The notes under the pieces were generated by a model. It ran no database searches, had not been told where the DNA came from, and was given only the letters and a program-made list of their open reading frames with translations. The translations under genes were made by a program, and so were the position numbers. From an uncultured Paracoccaceae bacterium (GTDB taxonomy: Bacteria; Pseudomonadota; Alphaproteobacteria; Rhodobacterales; Rhodobacteraceae): a stretch of 64,000 nucleotides of DNA. This document shows, in pieces, positions 53,409-62,433 of this stretch (the stretch's first letter is position 1; the number at the start of each line of letters is the position of its first letter). The stretch spans positions 1 through 64,000 of the forward strand of contig CALICM010000012.1 in assembly GCA_938049225.1 (NCBI GenBank), read 5' to 3'.

Positions 53409-54452
53409 ATGCCAACAATATTCTATATACCAGATGCCGATATCACCGTGACACCAACCACCCCTTTGGGTGTGGGTGCCGCAGATGGCGGCAACACAGG
53501 CGCGCAGTTGGACGGCGCGACGATCGCCATCAGCCCGACAGCAACGCTGACCAGTTTCGAGGCGTCTGACAACGACGACTTTTTCAACGATAACGATGGC
53601 AACCAGCGGATTGATGACCCGCTCGCCTCAGGCCTGCCCGCAGGCGACGTGTTCCAGGCCGAGTACACGCTAACCCTTGATGGCGATGGTGGTCCCTTCA
53701 CGGCCATCGGACTGGTTAGCGGTCCTGGCCTTAAGAATGTTGTCGGTCTGTCTTTCATCGGTGAAACGCCCCCACCAGGCGCGGTGCTAACGGTGACCGA
53801 AACCGCGGACGGCCCCGCTGTTGGCGACGAGTCGATCGCATTCTCGTCGCTCGCGACCGTGATCTGCTTCACGCCCGGCACGATGATCCTGACCGAGGCG
53901 GGCATGCGCGCCATCGAAACCCTGGGCACCGGTGACCGCATCGTCACCCGGGATAACGGCGTCCAAACCCTGCGTTGGGCTGGCACTTCGCATCTAACCG
54001 CCGGACAGCTGCAAGCCGCCCCTCACTTGGCCCCTGTGCTGATTAAAGCGGGCGCCTTCGGCCCCGGCCTGCCCGCGCGCGACATGCATGTCTCGCCAAA
54101 CCACAGGTTCTTGGTGGATGGCTGGCGGGCACAAACCCTGTTTGGTCATGCCGAACTTCTGGTCCGTGCGCAGGCCATGCGCAATGACAGCACAATTGTC
54201 ACGGATCGCAGCGTTGCGTCGGTCGACTACATCCACCTGATGTTCGACCGGCACGAAGTGATCACTGCCGACGGTGTCGCGACCGAAAGCTTCCAGCCCT
54301 CAGCAGGCGTGACACAAGGGCTGGACGCCCGCGTGCGCGACGAGATTATGACGCTCTTCCCACAGCTGAAGACCGGCGACCTGGGCGATCTGGCGCGCCC
54401 CGCCCGGACGACATTAAGCGACACGGACGCCCAGGCTTTCTTGGCCGGCTGA
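53409..54452 (+). CDS. Hint (Hedgehog/intein)-domain protein, first of a tandem pair
   Basis: 347 residues from ATG 53409. The N-terminal 150 residues are acidic, Thr/Asp-rich and beta-like, without a signal peptide, beginning MPTIFYIPDADITV. The Hint domain starts at Cys153 (VICFTPGTMILTEAGMRAIETLGTGDRIVTRDNGVQTLRWAG) and contains the block-B-like HVSPNHRFLV and IHLMFDRHEVITADGVATESFQP. The C-terminal Asn/Ser-Cys of splicing inteins is missing, so cleavage after residue 152 rather than splicing is expected. The family is common and unexplained in Rhodobacterales. A perfect-type terminator follows. Confidence 0.88.
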   Translation: MPTIFYIPDADITVTPTTPLGVGAADGGNTGAQLDGATIAISPTATLTSFEASDNDDFFNDNDGNQRIDDPLASGLPAGDVFQAEYTLTLDGDGGPFTAIGLVSGPGLKNVVGLSFIGETPPPGAVLTVTETADGPAVGDESIAFSSLATVICFTPGTMILTEAGMRAIETLGTGDRIVTRDNGVQTLRWAGTSHLTAGQLQAAPHLAPVLIKAGAFGPGLPARDMHVSPNHRFLVDGWRAQTLFGHAELLVRAQAMRNDSTIVTDRSVASVDYIHLMFDRHEVITADGVATESFQPSAGVTQGLDARVRDEIMTLFPQLKTGDLGDLARPARTTLSDTDAQAFLAG

Positions 54453-54465
54453 TCTAGGCTCCAAG

Positions 54466-54500
54466 CCGCTGGGCCCCAACAGGGCCTGGCGGTTTTTTTT
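54466..54500 (+). terminator. Rho-independent terminator after the first Hint gene
   Basis: CCGCTGGGCCC pairs with GGGCCTGGCGG over 11 bp (two G-U pairs) around a short loop, then eight T. Confidence 0.9.
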
Positions 54501-54628
54501 GTCCGCGCAACACCAAATTGGCGGCATCGAAAAAGTTAACCAAATATAAAGATGCCTGAATTTGGGCCAAATCTCGGCCAAATTTTCAACGACACTCCAA
54601 AAAACCAAAGTTGGTTTCGGAGTGTGAT

Positions 54629-55699
54629 ATGCCGACGATAACCTATTTCCGAACGGAAGACATAACGGTCTCGGGGCGGGACAATCCGCCAGCTAACGCG
54701 TTGAATTCGGGTGGGGCGGCGAATGGTCTAGATGGCACAACGCTGACCATCGCCGCCGACGCCATGTTGAAGTCTTTCGACCTGAACGACACCACGAATA
54801 CAAACTTCGACGATGATAAAGACGCCCAACAAACCCTGGCCGACCCCACCCAATTGGGCTTTGCCGCAGGGGCGACTGTCCCCGTTGACAATGAATGGAC
54901 GTTGATCCTAAGCGCGGGCGAAGACCTCTATACGGCCTACGGCGTCGCCGTCGGCCCGGGCGAGAGCATCGTCGGCCTCACATTCGTCGGCGAGACACCG
55001 CCGCGTGGGGTCGAACTGACCGTCATCGATACGCGCGAAGGGGCGGGGGCGCGCGACCAACCCGACGTAGGCTATGATGAGCTTACCTCTGACGAGATAG
55101 GCGGCGTGATCTGCTTCACGCCCGGGTCGATGATCATGACCGCCTGCGGCCCGCGGCCCATCCAGGATCTGCGCCGTGGGGATATGATCGTCACCCGCGA
55201 CAATGGCCTTCAGCCGCTACGCTGGTCTGGACGTTCGCGTCTGAGCGACGCCCAGCTTGCCGCCATGCCCCAACTGGCCCCCGTGCGGATCAAAGCGGGC
55301 GCCTTTGGCCCCGGCCTGCCCGCGCGCGACATGCATGTCTCGCCCAACCACCGGTTCCTGGTGCAAGGCTGGCGCGCCAGCATACTGTTCGGCACGCCCG
55401 AAGTTCTGGTCCGCGCCCAAGCCTTGCGCAACGACAGCACAATTGTCACGGATTATCGTGCCAAAGACGTCACCTATATCCATCTGATGTTCGACCAGCA
55501 CCAGGTGATCACGGCCGATGGACTTGAGACTGAAAGCTTCCAACCCGCCGCGGGTGTCACCGATGGGCTGGACGCGCAGGTCCGGGCCGAGTTGCTGACC
55601 CTGTTTCCGCAGTTCAAGACGAACGATCTGGGCGCCCTGGCCAAACCTGTCCGAATGGCGGTCAGCGACGCGGATGCGCAGACCCTGATCCCCTGGTAG
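54629..55699 (+). CDS. Hint (Hedgehog/intein)-domain protein, second of a tandem pair
   Basis: 356 residues from ATG 54629 (GGAGTGTGAT upstream). It has the same layout as its neighbour: a start MPTITYFRTEDITVSGRDNPP, an acidic 160-residue N-part with aligned positions (TFVGETPPRGVELTVI vs SFIGETPPPGAVLTVT), and a Hint domain from Cys162 (VICFTPGSMIMTACGPRPIQDLRRGDMIVTRDNGLQPLRWSG) with HVSPNHRFLV. The Hint halves are far more alike than the N-parts, suggesting an older duplication with a diverging passenger. It has its own promoter region, since a terminator lies between the genes. Confidence 0.88.
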   Translation: MPTITYFRTEDITVSGRDNPPANALNSGGAANGLDGTTLTIAADAMLKSFDLNDTTNTNFDDDKDAQQTLADPTQLGFAAGATVPVDNEWTLILSAGEDLYTAYGVAVGPGESIVGLTFVGETPPRGVELTVIDTREGAGARDQPDVGYDELTSDEIGGVICFTPGSMIMTACGPRPIQDLRRGDMIVTRDNGLQPLRWSGRSRLSDAQLAAMPQLAPVRIKAGAFGPGLPARDMHVSPNHRFLVQGWRASILFGTPEVLVRAQALRNDSTIVTDYRAKDVTYIHLMFDQHQVITADGLETESFQPAAGVTDGLDAQVRAELLTLFPQFKTNDLGALAKPVRMAVSDADAQTLIPW

Positions 55700-55704
55700 T
55701 CGCG

Positions 55705-57297
55705 CTACAGCCCCAGGTCCTGAAACACCGCTGGGAGCTGCTCGGGCAAATCCTCGGCGATCAAGCCGGGCCCAAATTTACGCGCGCACTCCACATGCAG
55801 CCAGGCCGCTGTCTCGGCCGCTGCCATCGGCGTGAAACCCCGCGTCAGCAACCCGGTTATGAACCCCGCCAATACATCCCCTGAGCCCGCCGTCGCCAGC
55901 CAGGGTGCCGCGCGCTCGTAATGCGCTGAATTGATCGCACAGCGCCCGTCCGGCCCCGCGATCACTGTATCAGCGCCCTTAAAGAGCACCACACAGCCCG
56001 CGCGTGCCGCCGCCGCGCGCGCAGCGTCCACCTTGGAGTAGGCCGGACCTTTGGTGGCCGGAGCCGCCAATTTAGCGGCAATATCCGGGAACAGGCGCGC
56101 GAACTCTCCCCCATGCGGTGTGAGCACACAGCGGTCGTGGAGTGCCTCGAACAGAACCTCCGGCGCGTCCGCGAATACCGTTAAGGCATCCGCGTCCAAC
56201 ACCAAGGTCCGCTTGGCCTGCAAAGCCGCCAAAACCATTTCGCGGGTGTGGTCCGAGACACCCATCCCCGGCCCCAGACACAGCGCGTTGATCCGGGGAT
56301 CTGCCAAAACCTCCGTCAGCGCTTCGGCGTCGCGCACCGCCCGCAGCATGATCGCATTCAATTGCGCCGCATTCTCGATCAATGCCGCCGGAGGAGCCCC
56401 CACCGTCACCAATCCCGCGCCAATCCGCAAAGCGCCGCGCGCGGCCAACCGCGCCGCGCCACCCTGTCCAACGCCACCCGACAATATCAACGCATGCCCG
56501 TGTGCATACTTGTGAGAATGCCACTTAGATAAGGAAGCGGCATTGACGCCCGTCAATCGAATTGCATTTGGCGAACCGCTTGCCTTTAGACCAATGTCTG
56601 CGATCGCCAACTCGCCACAGTTTTGCGTCGCATCTGCTAGAAGATGGCCAATCTTCATCGCATGAAAGGTAACCGTAAGATGGGCTTTGATATACTCTCG
56701 CCGCTCATCATCTTTGCCACTTTCCAAGTAACGGCCTGAGTCCGAACAGATTCCGCTGGGGACATCTATCGCTACAACTTTGCAGGATGGGTAATACTCT
56801 CCAAGATTTGGAAGGTCGGTTTCCCAGCCGCTCATTTGAGTGGTCCAACCAAATTCGTCAAAACGTTCGACAGATCGGCTCAGTCCAGTACCAAACAATG
56901 CATCAAAGAGCAGATCATCCTTGCCCCAACCGTTAGGTTCCAGATGGAAATCGTTGTCGACATAAGGTCGCACGCTTCCCATCTCTCGCCACCGCCGACA
57001 ATTCTCCGCCGCGTCCGGCGGCAGCTTGGCCTCGTCACCATAGAAAAAAACCTCAACCGTCCACCCGCGCTGCTTCAGCAGCCGCGCCACGACAAACCCA
57101 TCGCCACCATTGTTGCCCGGTCCGCACAGCACAACTGCCCGGTGCGGCGCCATCGCCAGCTCGGGTCGCCACTCCATCATCGCCTCGACCACGCCGCGAC
57201 CGGCCCGTTCCATCAGATCCAGTCCGGTCACCGCCCCGCTTTTAATCGCGGCCTGCTCAACGGCACGCATCTGCGCCGCTGTTAACAGCTCGGTCAT
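55705..57297 (-). CDS. nnr: Bifunctional NAD(P)HX epimerase/dehydratase
   Basis: 530 residues from ATG 57297. The N-terminal epimerase domain (NnrE, YjeF_N) reads LTAAQMRAVEQAAIKSGAVTGLDLMERAGRGVVEAM, VVLCGPGNNGGDGFVVARLL and VAIDVPSGI. The C-terminal ADP/ATP-dependent dehydratase (NnrD) has KYAHGHALILSGGVGQGGAARLAARGALRIGAGLVTVG, LTPHGGEFARLF, VVLFKGADTVIAG and the catalytic GSGDVLAGFITGLLTRG. It repairs hydrated NADH/NADPH. The stretch encoded by about 56520-56960 is noticeably poorer in GC than the rest of the gene (see findings). Convergent with the second Hint gene. Confidence 0.95.
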   Translation of the reverse strand: MTELLTAAQMRAVEQAAIKSGAVTGLDLMERAGRGVVEAMMEWRPELAMAPHRAVVLCGPGNNGGDGFVVARLLKQRGWTVEVFFYGDEAKLPPDAAENCRRWREMGSVRPYVDNDFHLEPNGWGKDDLLFDALFGTGLSRSVERFDEFGWTTQMSGWETDLPNLGEYYPSCKVVAIDVPSGICSDSGRYLESGKDDERREYIKAHLTVTFHAMKIGHLLADATQNCGELAIADIGLKASGSPNAIRLTGVNAASLSKWHSHKYAHGHALILSGGVGQGGAARLAARGALRIGAGLVTVGAPPAALIENAAQLNAIMLRAVRDAEALTEVLADPRINALCLGPGMGVSDHTREMVLAALQAKRTLVLDADALTVFADAPEVLFEALHDRCVLTPHGGEFARLFPDIAAKLAAPATKGPAYSKVDAARAAAARAGCVVLFKGADTVIAGPDGRCAINSAHYERAAPWLATAGSGDVLAGFITGLLTRGFTPMAAAETAAWLHVECARKFGPGLIAEDLPEQLPAVFQDLGL

Positions 57298-57349
57298 TGT
57301 CACACCTTCTCACCGCGCCCAGAGATTGGGCAGTTTGCACAAATTTTAA

Positions 57350-57817
<468 letters not shown>

Positions 57818-57849
57818 AACCCAAAATCAACGAACCAGGGAACCGAATT

Positions 57850-59259
57850 ATGAGTGACACCTCCTCTGTGCTGTCCACGATCAAAGACGAAGACGTCGAC
57901 TATGTGGACATCCGTTTCACCGACCCGCGCGGCAAGCTGCAGCACGTCACGGTCGTGGCCGATCTGGTCGACGAAGATTTCATGGCCGAGGGCTTTATGT
58001 TCGACGGCTCGTCCATCGCCGGCTGGAAGTCGATCGACAAATCCGACATGAAACTGATGCCCGATGCGGCCTCGGCCTATATGGATCCGTTCTATGCCGA
58101 GAAGACGCTGTGTATGCATTGCGACGTGCTGGAGCCCGACACGAACGAGGCCTATGATCGCGACCCGCGCATGACCGCCAAAAAGGCCGAAGCCTACCTT
58201 AAATCCTCGGGCATCGGCGACACCTCGTATTGGGGTCCCGAGGCTGAGTTCTTCATCTTCGATGATGTCCGTTACTCGGTCGAGATGAACAAGGTCAGCT
58301 ATCATGTCGACGCTCATGATGCGTCGTGGAACACCGATACCGAATACGAGATGGGCAACCTGGGGCATCGCCCCGGGATCAAGGGTGGCTACTTCCCCGT
58401 GCCCCCCGTGGATCACGCTCACGATCTGCGCTCGGAAATGCTGAGCACGATGAAACGCATTGGGATGAGCGTCGACAAGCACCACCACGAAGTGGCGTCC
58501 TGCCAGCACGAGCTGGGCCTTATCTTTGGCACGCTGACCAAACAGGCGGACGAGCTGCAGAAGTACAAGTATATCATCCACCAGGTTGCCAATGCTTACG
58601 GCAAGTCGGCCACCTTTATGCCCAAGCCCGTCGCGGGCGACAACGGCACCGGCATGCACGTCAACCAATCCATCTGGAAAGATGGCAAGCCCTTGTTCGC
58701 GGGCGACAAATACGCCGATCTGTCGGACGAAGCGCTGTGGTACATCGGTGGCGTGCTGAAGCATGCGAAGGCGCTGAACGCATTCACGAACCCCGCGACC
58801 AACAGCTACAAACGCTTGATCCCAGGCTTCGAGGCGCCGGTGCTGCTGGCTTACTCGGCCCGTAACCGCTCCGCCTCGTGCCGGATCCCCTGGACCGAAA
58901 GCCCCAAGGCCAAGCGCGTTGAAACCCGCTTCCCCGACCCCTCGGCCAACCCTTACCTGTGCTTCTCGGCGCTGCTGATGGCCGGCCTTGACGGGATCAA
59001 GAACAAAATCCATCCGGGCGACGCGGCCGACAAAGACCTCTATGATCTGCCTCCCGAAGAACTGGCTGAGATCCCGACGGTTTGTGGCTCTTTGCGTGAA
59101 GCCTTGCAAGCGCTGGAGGCCGATAACGACTTCCTAACCGCTGGCGACGTCTTCACCGCCAGCCAGATCGAGGGCTATGCCGAACTGAAGTGGGAAGAGG
59201 TCTATGCCTACGAGCATACCCCGCATCCCGTTGAATTTAAGATGTATTACAGCTGCTAA
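57850..59259 (+). CDS. glnA: Glutamine synthetase type I
   Basis: 469 residues. The N-terminal beta-grasp domain reads [20 protein letters not shown] and [17 protein letters not shown]; the catalytic signatures are [14 protein letters not shown], the ATP-site [16 protein letters not shown] and [17 protein letters not shown]. Adenylylation Tyr398 is in [10 protein letters not shown], so activity is controlled through GlnE and PII. It makes glutamine from glutamate, ammonia and ATP as a dodecamer. Followed by an intrinsic terminator. Confidence 0.98.
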   Translation: MSDTSSVLSTIKDEDVDYVDIRFTDPRGKLQHVTVVADLVDEDFMAEGFMFDGSSIAGWKSIDKSDMKLMPDAASAYMDPFYAEKTLCMHCDVLEPDTNEAYDRDPRMTAKKAEAYLKSSGIGDTSYWGPEAEFFIFDDVRYSVEMNKVSYHVDAHDASWNTDTEYEMGNLGHRPGIKGGYFPVPPVDHAHDLRSEMLSTMKRIGMSVDKHHHEVASCQHELGLIFGTLTKQADELQKYKYIIHQVANAYGKSATFMPKPVAGDNGTGMHVNQSIWKDGKPLFAGDKYADLSDEALWYIGGVLKHAKALNAFTNPATNSYKRLIPGFEAPVLLAYSARNRSASCRIPWTESPKAKRVETRFPDPSANPYLCFSALLMAGLDGIKNKIHPGDAADKDLYDLPPEELAEIPTVCGSLREALQALEADNDFLTAGDVFTASQIEGYAELKWEEVYAYEHTPHPVEFKMYYSC

Positions 59260-59294
59260 CCCGGCACCCAGCATCTCCCCTTTGATGCCGTTAA

Positions 59295-59324
59295 CCCCCG
59301 CCCCATGAAGGCGGGGGATTTTCG
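59295..59324 (+). terminator. Terminator of glnB-glnA
   Basis: CCCCCGCC, loop CCATGAA, GGCGGGGG, then ATTTTCGTTT: an 8-bp GC stem followed by a T-rich tail. Confidence 0.85.
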
Positions 59325-59431
59325 TTTCACGGTCATCTCTCGCGATGTCTCACGGGTATATAAGCTGGAAACATCCGGTGCCCTCGCACGCAAGACAGAC
59401 CCGGGCGGCAGTGCCCGTCGTCAGGCGCGGG

Positions 59432-59746
59432 TTAGCGCACCCACCGCCGTTCGCGCCAATCCATGAAATGTTCTGGCAACTCGGGTGGTGGCTCATCCTC
59501 ACCACGTTCGGCTATTGTCTGTGCGACCCAGTCCCTAAGGGCGATCAGATCCGCCGGCGGTTCCTGCCCCTCTTCTTCCATCTGTGCCAGGGTCCGTTGA
59601 AGTTGCTCCAGCAGTATTTGCGCGTCCTCAGGCATCCGCGTGATCTCGGCGATCAGCAAGTCAATGGCAGCGCGATAGTGATCAAACACCATCGGATCTG
59701 CACGCCCACGACCTGACGCATTCCCCTTGCCCAAGGCCTGCCCCAC
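59432..59746 (-). CDS. Hypothetical small acidic protein
   Basis: 104 residues. No recognised family. It is acidic in the C-terminal two thirds and helical (FDHYRAAIDLLIAEITRMPEDAQILLEQLQRTLAQMEEEGQEPPADLIALRDWVAQTIAERGEDEPPPELPEHFMDWRERRWV). The even spread of Glu/Gln/Leu suggests a cytoplasmic regulatory or partner protein. The start is uncertain; ATG at 59692 (MVFDHYRAA) is possible. An orphan FNR-type box lies 173 bp upstream of its start. Confidence 0.55.
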   Translation of the reverse strand: MGQALGKGNASGRGRADPMVFDHYRAAIDLLIAEITRMPEDAQILLEQLQRTLAQMEEEGQEPPADLIALRDWVAQTIAERGEDEPPPELPEHFMDWRERRWVR

Positions 59747-59830
59747 ACAGGGTTGATTTTGATCCGGATCGCGGTCTGGGCTGTGACATCCCGACCTCCC
59801 ATTGGTCGCAAAGGCTGCGAACGCTTTCGT

Positions 59831-59865
59831 GACGCCGTCCGGGACCCCCGCACCCGGACGGCGTC
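59831..59865 (-). terminator. Strong hairpin downstream of the second EEP-family gene
   Basis: GACGCCGTCCGGG (59831-59843) pairs perfectly with 59853-59865 around a 9-base loop. It lies 75 bp after the minus-strand EEP gene and ahead of the small hypothetical gene. No U-run, so probably a structural or Rho-assisted terminator. Confidence 0.6.
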
Positions 59866-59919
59866 GCTTCGGCCATTCGAAGCTACACCCTCAAACTATC
59901 GACCCAAAGTCACACTGCC

Positions 59920-59933
59920 TTGATCTCAATCAA
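59920..59933. promoter_or_regulatory. Isolated FNR/FixK-type box
   Basis: TTGATCTCAATCAA is a perfect TTGAT-N4-ATCAA palindrome. It lies in the gap just downstream of the EEP gene stop and upstream of the small hypothetical gene on the minus strand. The next start codon is 173 bp away, so its target is not obvious. Confidence 0.55.
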
Positions 59934-59940
59934 ACCTGCG

Positions 59941-60837
59941 TCACCGTGGTCGCGCCCGCGTCAGCAGGGCTGAGTGGTCCGAGCCATAACGCCCTAGCTG
60001 CTCGACCCGCGCCAACAGATCCTCGGACACCAGGATATGATCCAAGGGCAATCCCGGCCAGAACGCTGGATCGTGGAAGGTCAACCGCAGCCCCCTCAAC
60101 ACCCGGGTTCCGGTCAGTTCAGCCAATTTCTTGGTCGCAAAAGTCCAACTGGGTCCGTTCAAATCGCCCGCAATCAAAAGGGGCTCGTCCAGTCCCGCCA
60201 GGATCTCAGCAACCCGTGCCATTTGCGCTTGCTGCGCACCATAGGGCCAGGGCCAGGGCAAGTGCACCGTGGCCACGGTCACCTCTCCCTCGGGCGTGCG
60301 CAACCGAGCCCAGGCGACCCCCTGCCCCCGAGCACAGCCGGGACGGCCTACGGTGGCATAGCTGGACAACACTGCGACCCCGCCGACGGCGGCGAAGTCG
60401 CACAGCACCTCGGTCCGGAACCGCCCGCGCAGCGCGTCGGGCACGGCCCGCGTTGTTTCTGAAACCTCCTGCAACAGCACGACATTGGCGGCCACATCTT
60501 CGACCGCTTGCAAAACCGCTTCGGGTGTTGGGTTATCGAACCGCAGGTTCTGGCTGTAGATCCGCATCCCATCGGTCGCCACCAACTCTTGCGGGACCAG
60601 CGAGGGGGCCACGCCCCCCGCCACGATCGCCAGGCCGGCCAGCGCCAGAAAACGCGCGGTCAGGGCCGCGAAAGCCATCGCAAAGACGAAAATGCCTGCA
60701 AAGGCGATCCCGGCTTGAAGGCGAAACGCCGCCAGCGTGTCAAATGCTGGGTGCACATGCCCGAAAAAACCCGCCAGGGTCAGAACAATCCCCGCTGCGG
60801 TGATCAGTGCCACAAACCCACGAATACCGTCCAACAA
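59941..60837 (-). CDS. Membrane-anchored endonuclease/exonuclease/phosphatase family protein
   Basis: 298 residues. Three N-terminal hydrophobic helices (IRGFVALITAAGIVLTLAGFF, LQAGIAFAGIFVFAMAFAAL, FLALAGLAIVAGGVAPSLV) are followed by an EEP domain: RIYSQNLRFDNPTPEAVLQAVEDVAANVVLLQEVSE (Asn and Glu metal ligands), VATVHLPWPWPYGAQQAQM, IAGDLNGPSW, and SDHSALLTR at the end. This is the YafD/VirJ-like arrangement of a membrane-bound phosphodiesterase facing one side of the inner membrane. The substrate is unknown. It is divergent from dddP with 145 bp between starts. Confidence 0.87.
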   Translation of the reverse strand: MLDGIRGFVALITAAGIVLTLAGFFGHVHPAFDTLAAFRLQAGIAFAGIFVFAMAFAALTARFLALAGLAIVAGGVAPSLVPQELVATDGMRIYSQNLRFDNPTPEAVLQAVEDVAANVVLLQEVSETTRAVPDALRGRFRTEVLCDFAAVGGVAVLSSYATVGRPGCARGQGVAWARLRTPEGEVTVATVHLPWPWPYGAQQAQMARVAEILAGLDEPLLIAGDLNGPSWTFATKKLAELTGTRVLRGLRLTFHDPAFWPGLPLDHILVSEDLLARVEQLGRYGSDHSALLTRARPR

Positions 60838-60982
60838 AACACAATGCCCCCCGGCGCCATATATGCAAGGATCGCAAAGCGTCTGTCACGCTGAAAGCGT
60901 CAAAAACGACGCCACCGATGGCGATTTTGCACAATACAGATGCGAAGCCGCACCGCAGGCTGTTCCAAATAGGAGGCCGCGC

Positions 60983-62308
60983 ATGAACCATTACGTCCGC
61001 GACACGCGAAAGATCGACCCCAGCAAAACGCGCCCCGACGGCTCGCCTGACCACAATGATCGGGTCGAGATCGGCCCGACACCCTTGGCCTTTGCCGAAT
61101 GGGCTGCGGCCGGGATCACTCCGCCCAATCTGGCCGCGATGCGCGCCTATCGCCTGAACCGTTTGGTCAGTCACATCCAAGCGCGCGACTACGGCGGCCT
61201 TTTGGTTTGTGACCCGCTCAACATTCGCTATGCGACCGACAGCACCAACATGCAGCTGTGGAACACCCACAATCCGTTTCGCGCCTGTTTGATTTGCGCT
61301 GATGGCCATATGGTGCTGTGGGACTACAAGAACGCACCATTCCTGTCCGAGTTCAATCCGCTGGTGTCCGAGGTTCGGTCGGGCGCCTCGATGTTCTATT
61401 TCATCTCCGGGGACCACACAGAGGAGGTCGCCGGGACCTTCGCCGCCCAGGTGGGCGAGCTGCTGCGTGCGCATGCGGGCACCAACACCCGGCTGGCCGT
61501 CGATAAGATCCAAATCGCCGGCCTGCGCGCGTTAGAGGCACAGGGGCTGGAGATCCACGAAGGCGAAGAACTGACCGAAAAGGCCCGCAGCATCAAAGGC
61601 CCGGACGAGATTGCGGCGATGCGCTGCGCGATGCTGGCCTGCGAGAAGTCCATCGCGATCATGGAGGCCGAAACCAAGCCCGGGATGACCGAAGATGACA
61701 TCTGGGCGGTGATGCATGCCGAGAACATCAAGCGCGGCGGCGAATGGATCGAAACCCGCCTGTTGGCTTCGGGCCCTCGCACCAACCCCTGGTTCCAGGA
61801 GTGCGGCCCCCGGATCGTTCAAAACAACGAGATCATCGCCTATGACACCGATCTGATCGGCGCTTACGGCATCTGCTCGGACATCTCGCGAACCTATTGG
61901 CTGGGCGACGCCGATCCCCGGCCCGATATGATCGAAGACATGCGGTTGGGGGTTGAGCATATCGCCCACAACATGAGCCTGCTGAAGCCCGGCGTGCATA
62001 TCGAAGAACTGATCGCCCAAAGCCATCGCCTGCCAGCGGTTTATCAAAAACAGAAGTACTCGTGCATCATGCACGGCGTCGGCCTGTGCGACGAGTGGCC
62101 CCACGTGGGTTATCCTGATAACTGTCACCCGGGACGCTTCGACTATGTTCTGGAACCCGGCATGTGCTTGTGCGTCGAGGCGCTGATCAGCCGCGAGGGG
62201 GGCGATTTCTCAATAAAACTTGAAGATCAGGTGGTGATTACCGAGACGGGCTATGAAAATTTGACCCGCGCGCCCTTCGATCCCCGACTGATGGGGAGGG
62301 GGCTGTAG
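60983..62308 (+). CDS. dddP: DMSP lyase DddP (M24 peptidase fold)
   Basis: 441 residues from ATG 60983 (AGGAGG 6 bases before). The whole sequence reads as DddP: TRKIDPSKTRPDGSPDHNDRVEIGPTPLAFAEWAAAG, FDPLNIRYATDSTNMQLWNTHNPFR-like, KRGGEWIETRLLASGPRTNPWFQECGPR. The metal-ligand set D288, D290, D300, H364, E399 and E414, and the probable catalytic D370 (GLCDEWP), match the published Ruegeria lacuscaerulensis residues with a constant offset of 7 (from memory). DddP cleaves dimethylsulfoniopropionate to dimethyl sulfide and acrylate. Ordinary Xaa-Pro peptidases share the fold but not the QLWNTHNPFR and GLCDEWP stretches. It is monocistronic here. Confidence 0.95.
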   Translation: MNHYVRDTRKIDPSKTRPDGSPDHNDRVEIGPTPLAFAEWAAAGITPPNLAAMRAYRLNRLVSHIQARDYGGLLVCDPLNIRYATDSTNMQLWNTHNPFRACLICADGHMVLWDYKNAPFLSEFNPLVSEVRSGASMFYFISGDHTEEVAGTFAAQVGELLRAHAGTNTRLAVDKIQIAGLRALEAQGLEIHEGEELTEKARSIKGPDEIAAMRCAMLACEKSIAIMEAETKPGMTEDDIWAVMHAENIKRGGEWIETRLLASGPRTNPWFQECGPRIVQNNEIIAYDTDLIGAYGICSDISRTYWLGDADPRPDMIEDMRLGVEHIAHNMSLLKPGVHIEELIAQSHRLPAVYQKQKYSCIMHGVGLCDEWPHVGYPDNCHPGRFDYVLEPGMCLCVEALISREGGDFSIKLEDQVVITETGYENLTRAPFDPRLMGRGL

Positions 62309-62433
62309 CCGCCCATCCGTCACGCCGCCTCGCCGTTCCTCACGATAGCGCTAGAACATATGTCAGGCGGTTTTTTTCTGATCCTGCTTGCGCCATTTCT
62401 GGTCAAAGTAACGCTAGCGGAAAGCCCCCTCTC

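Noticed and set aside
53409-55699. Active protein-splicing inteins
   Set aside because: The Hint domain runs to near the C-terminus without the Asn plus Cys/Ser/Thr extein junction, so splicing is not expected.
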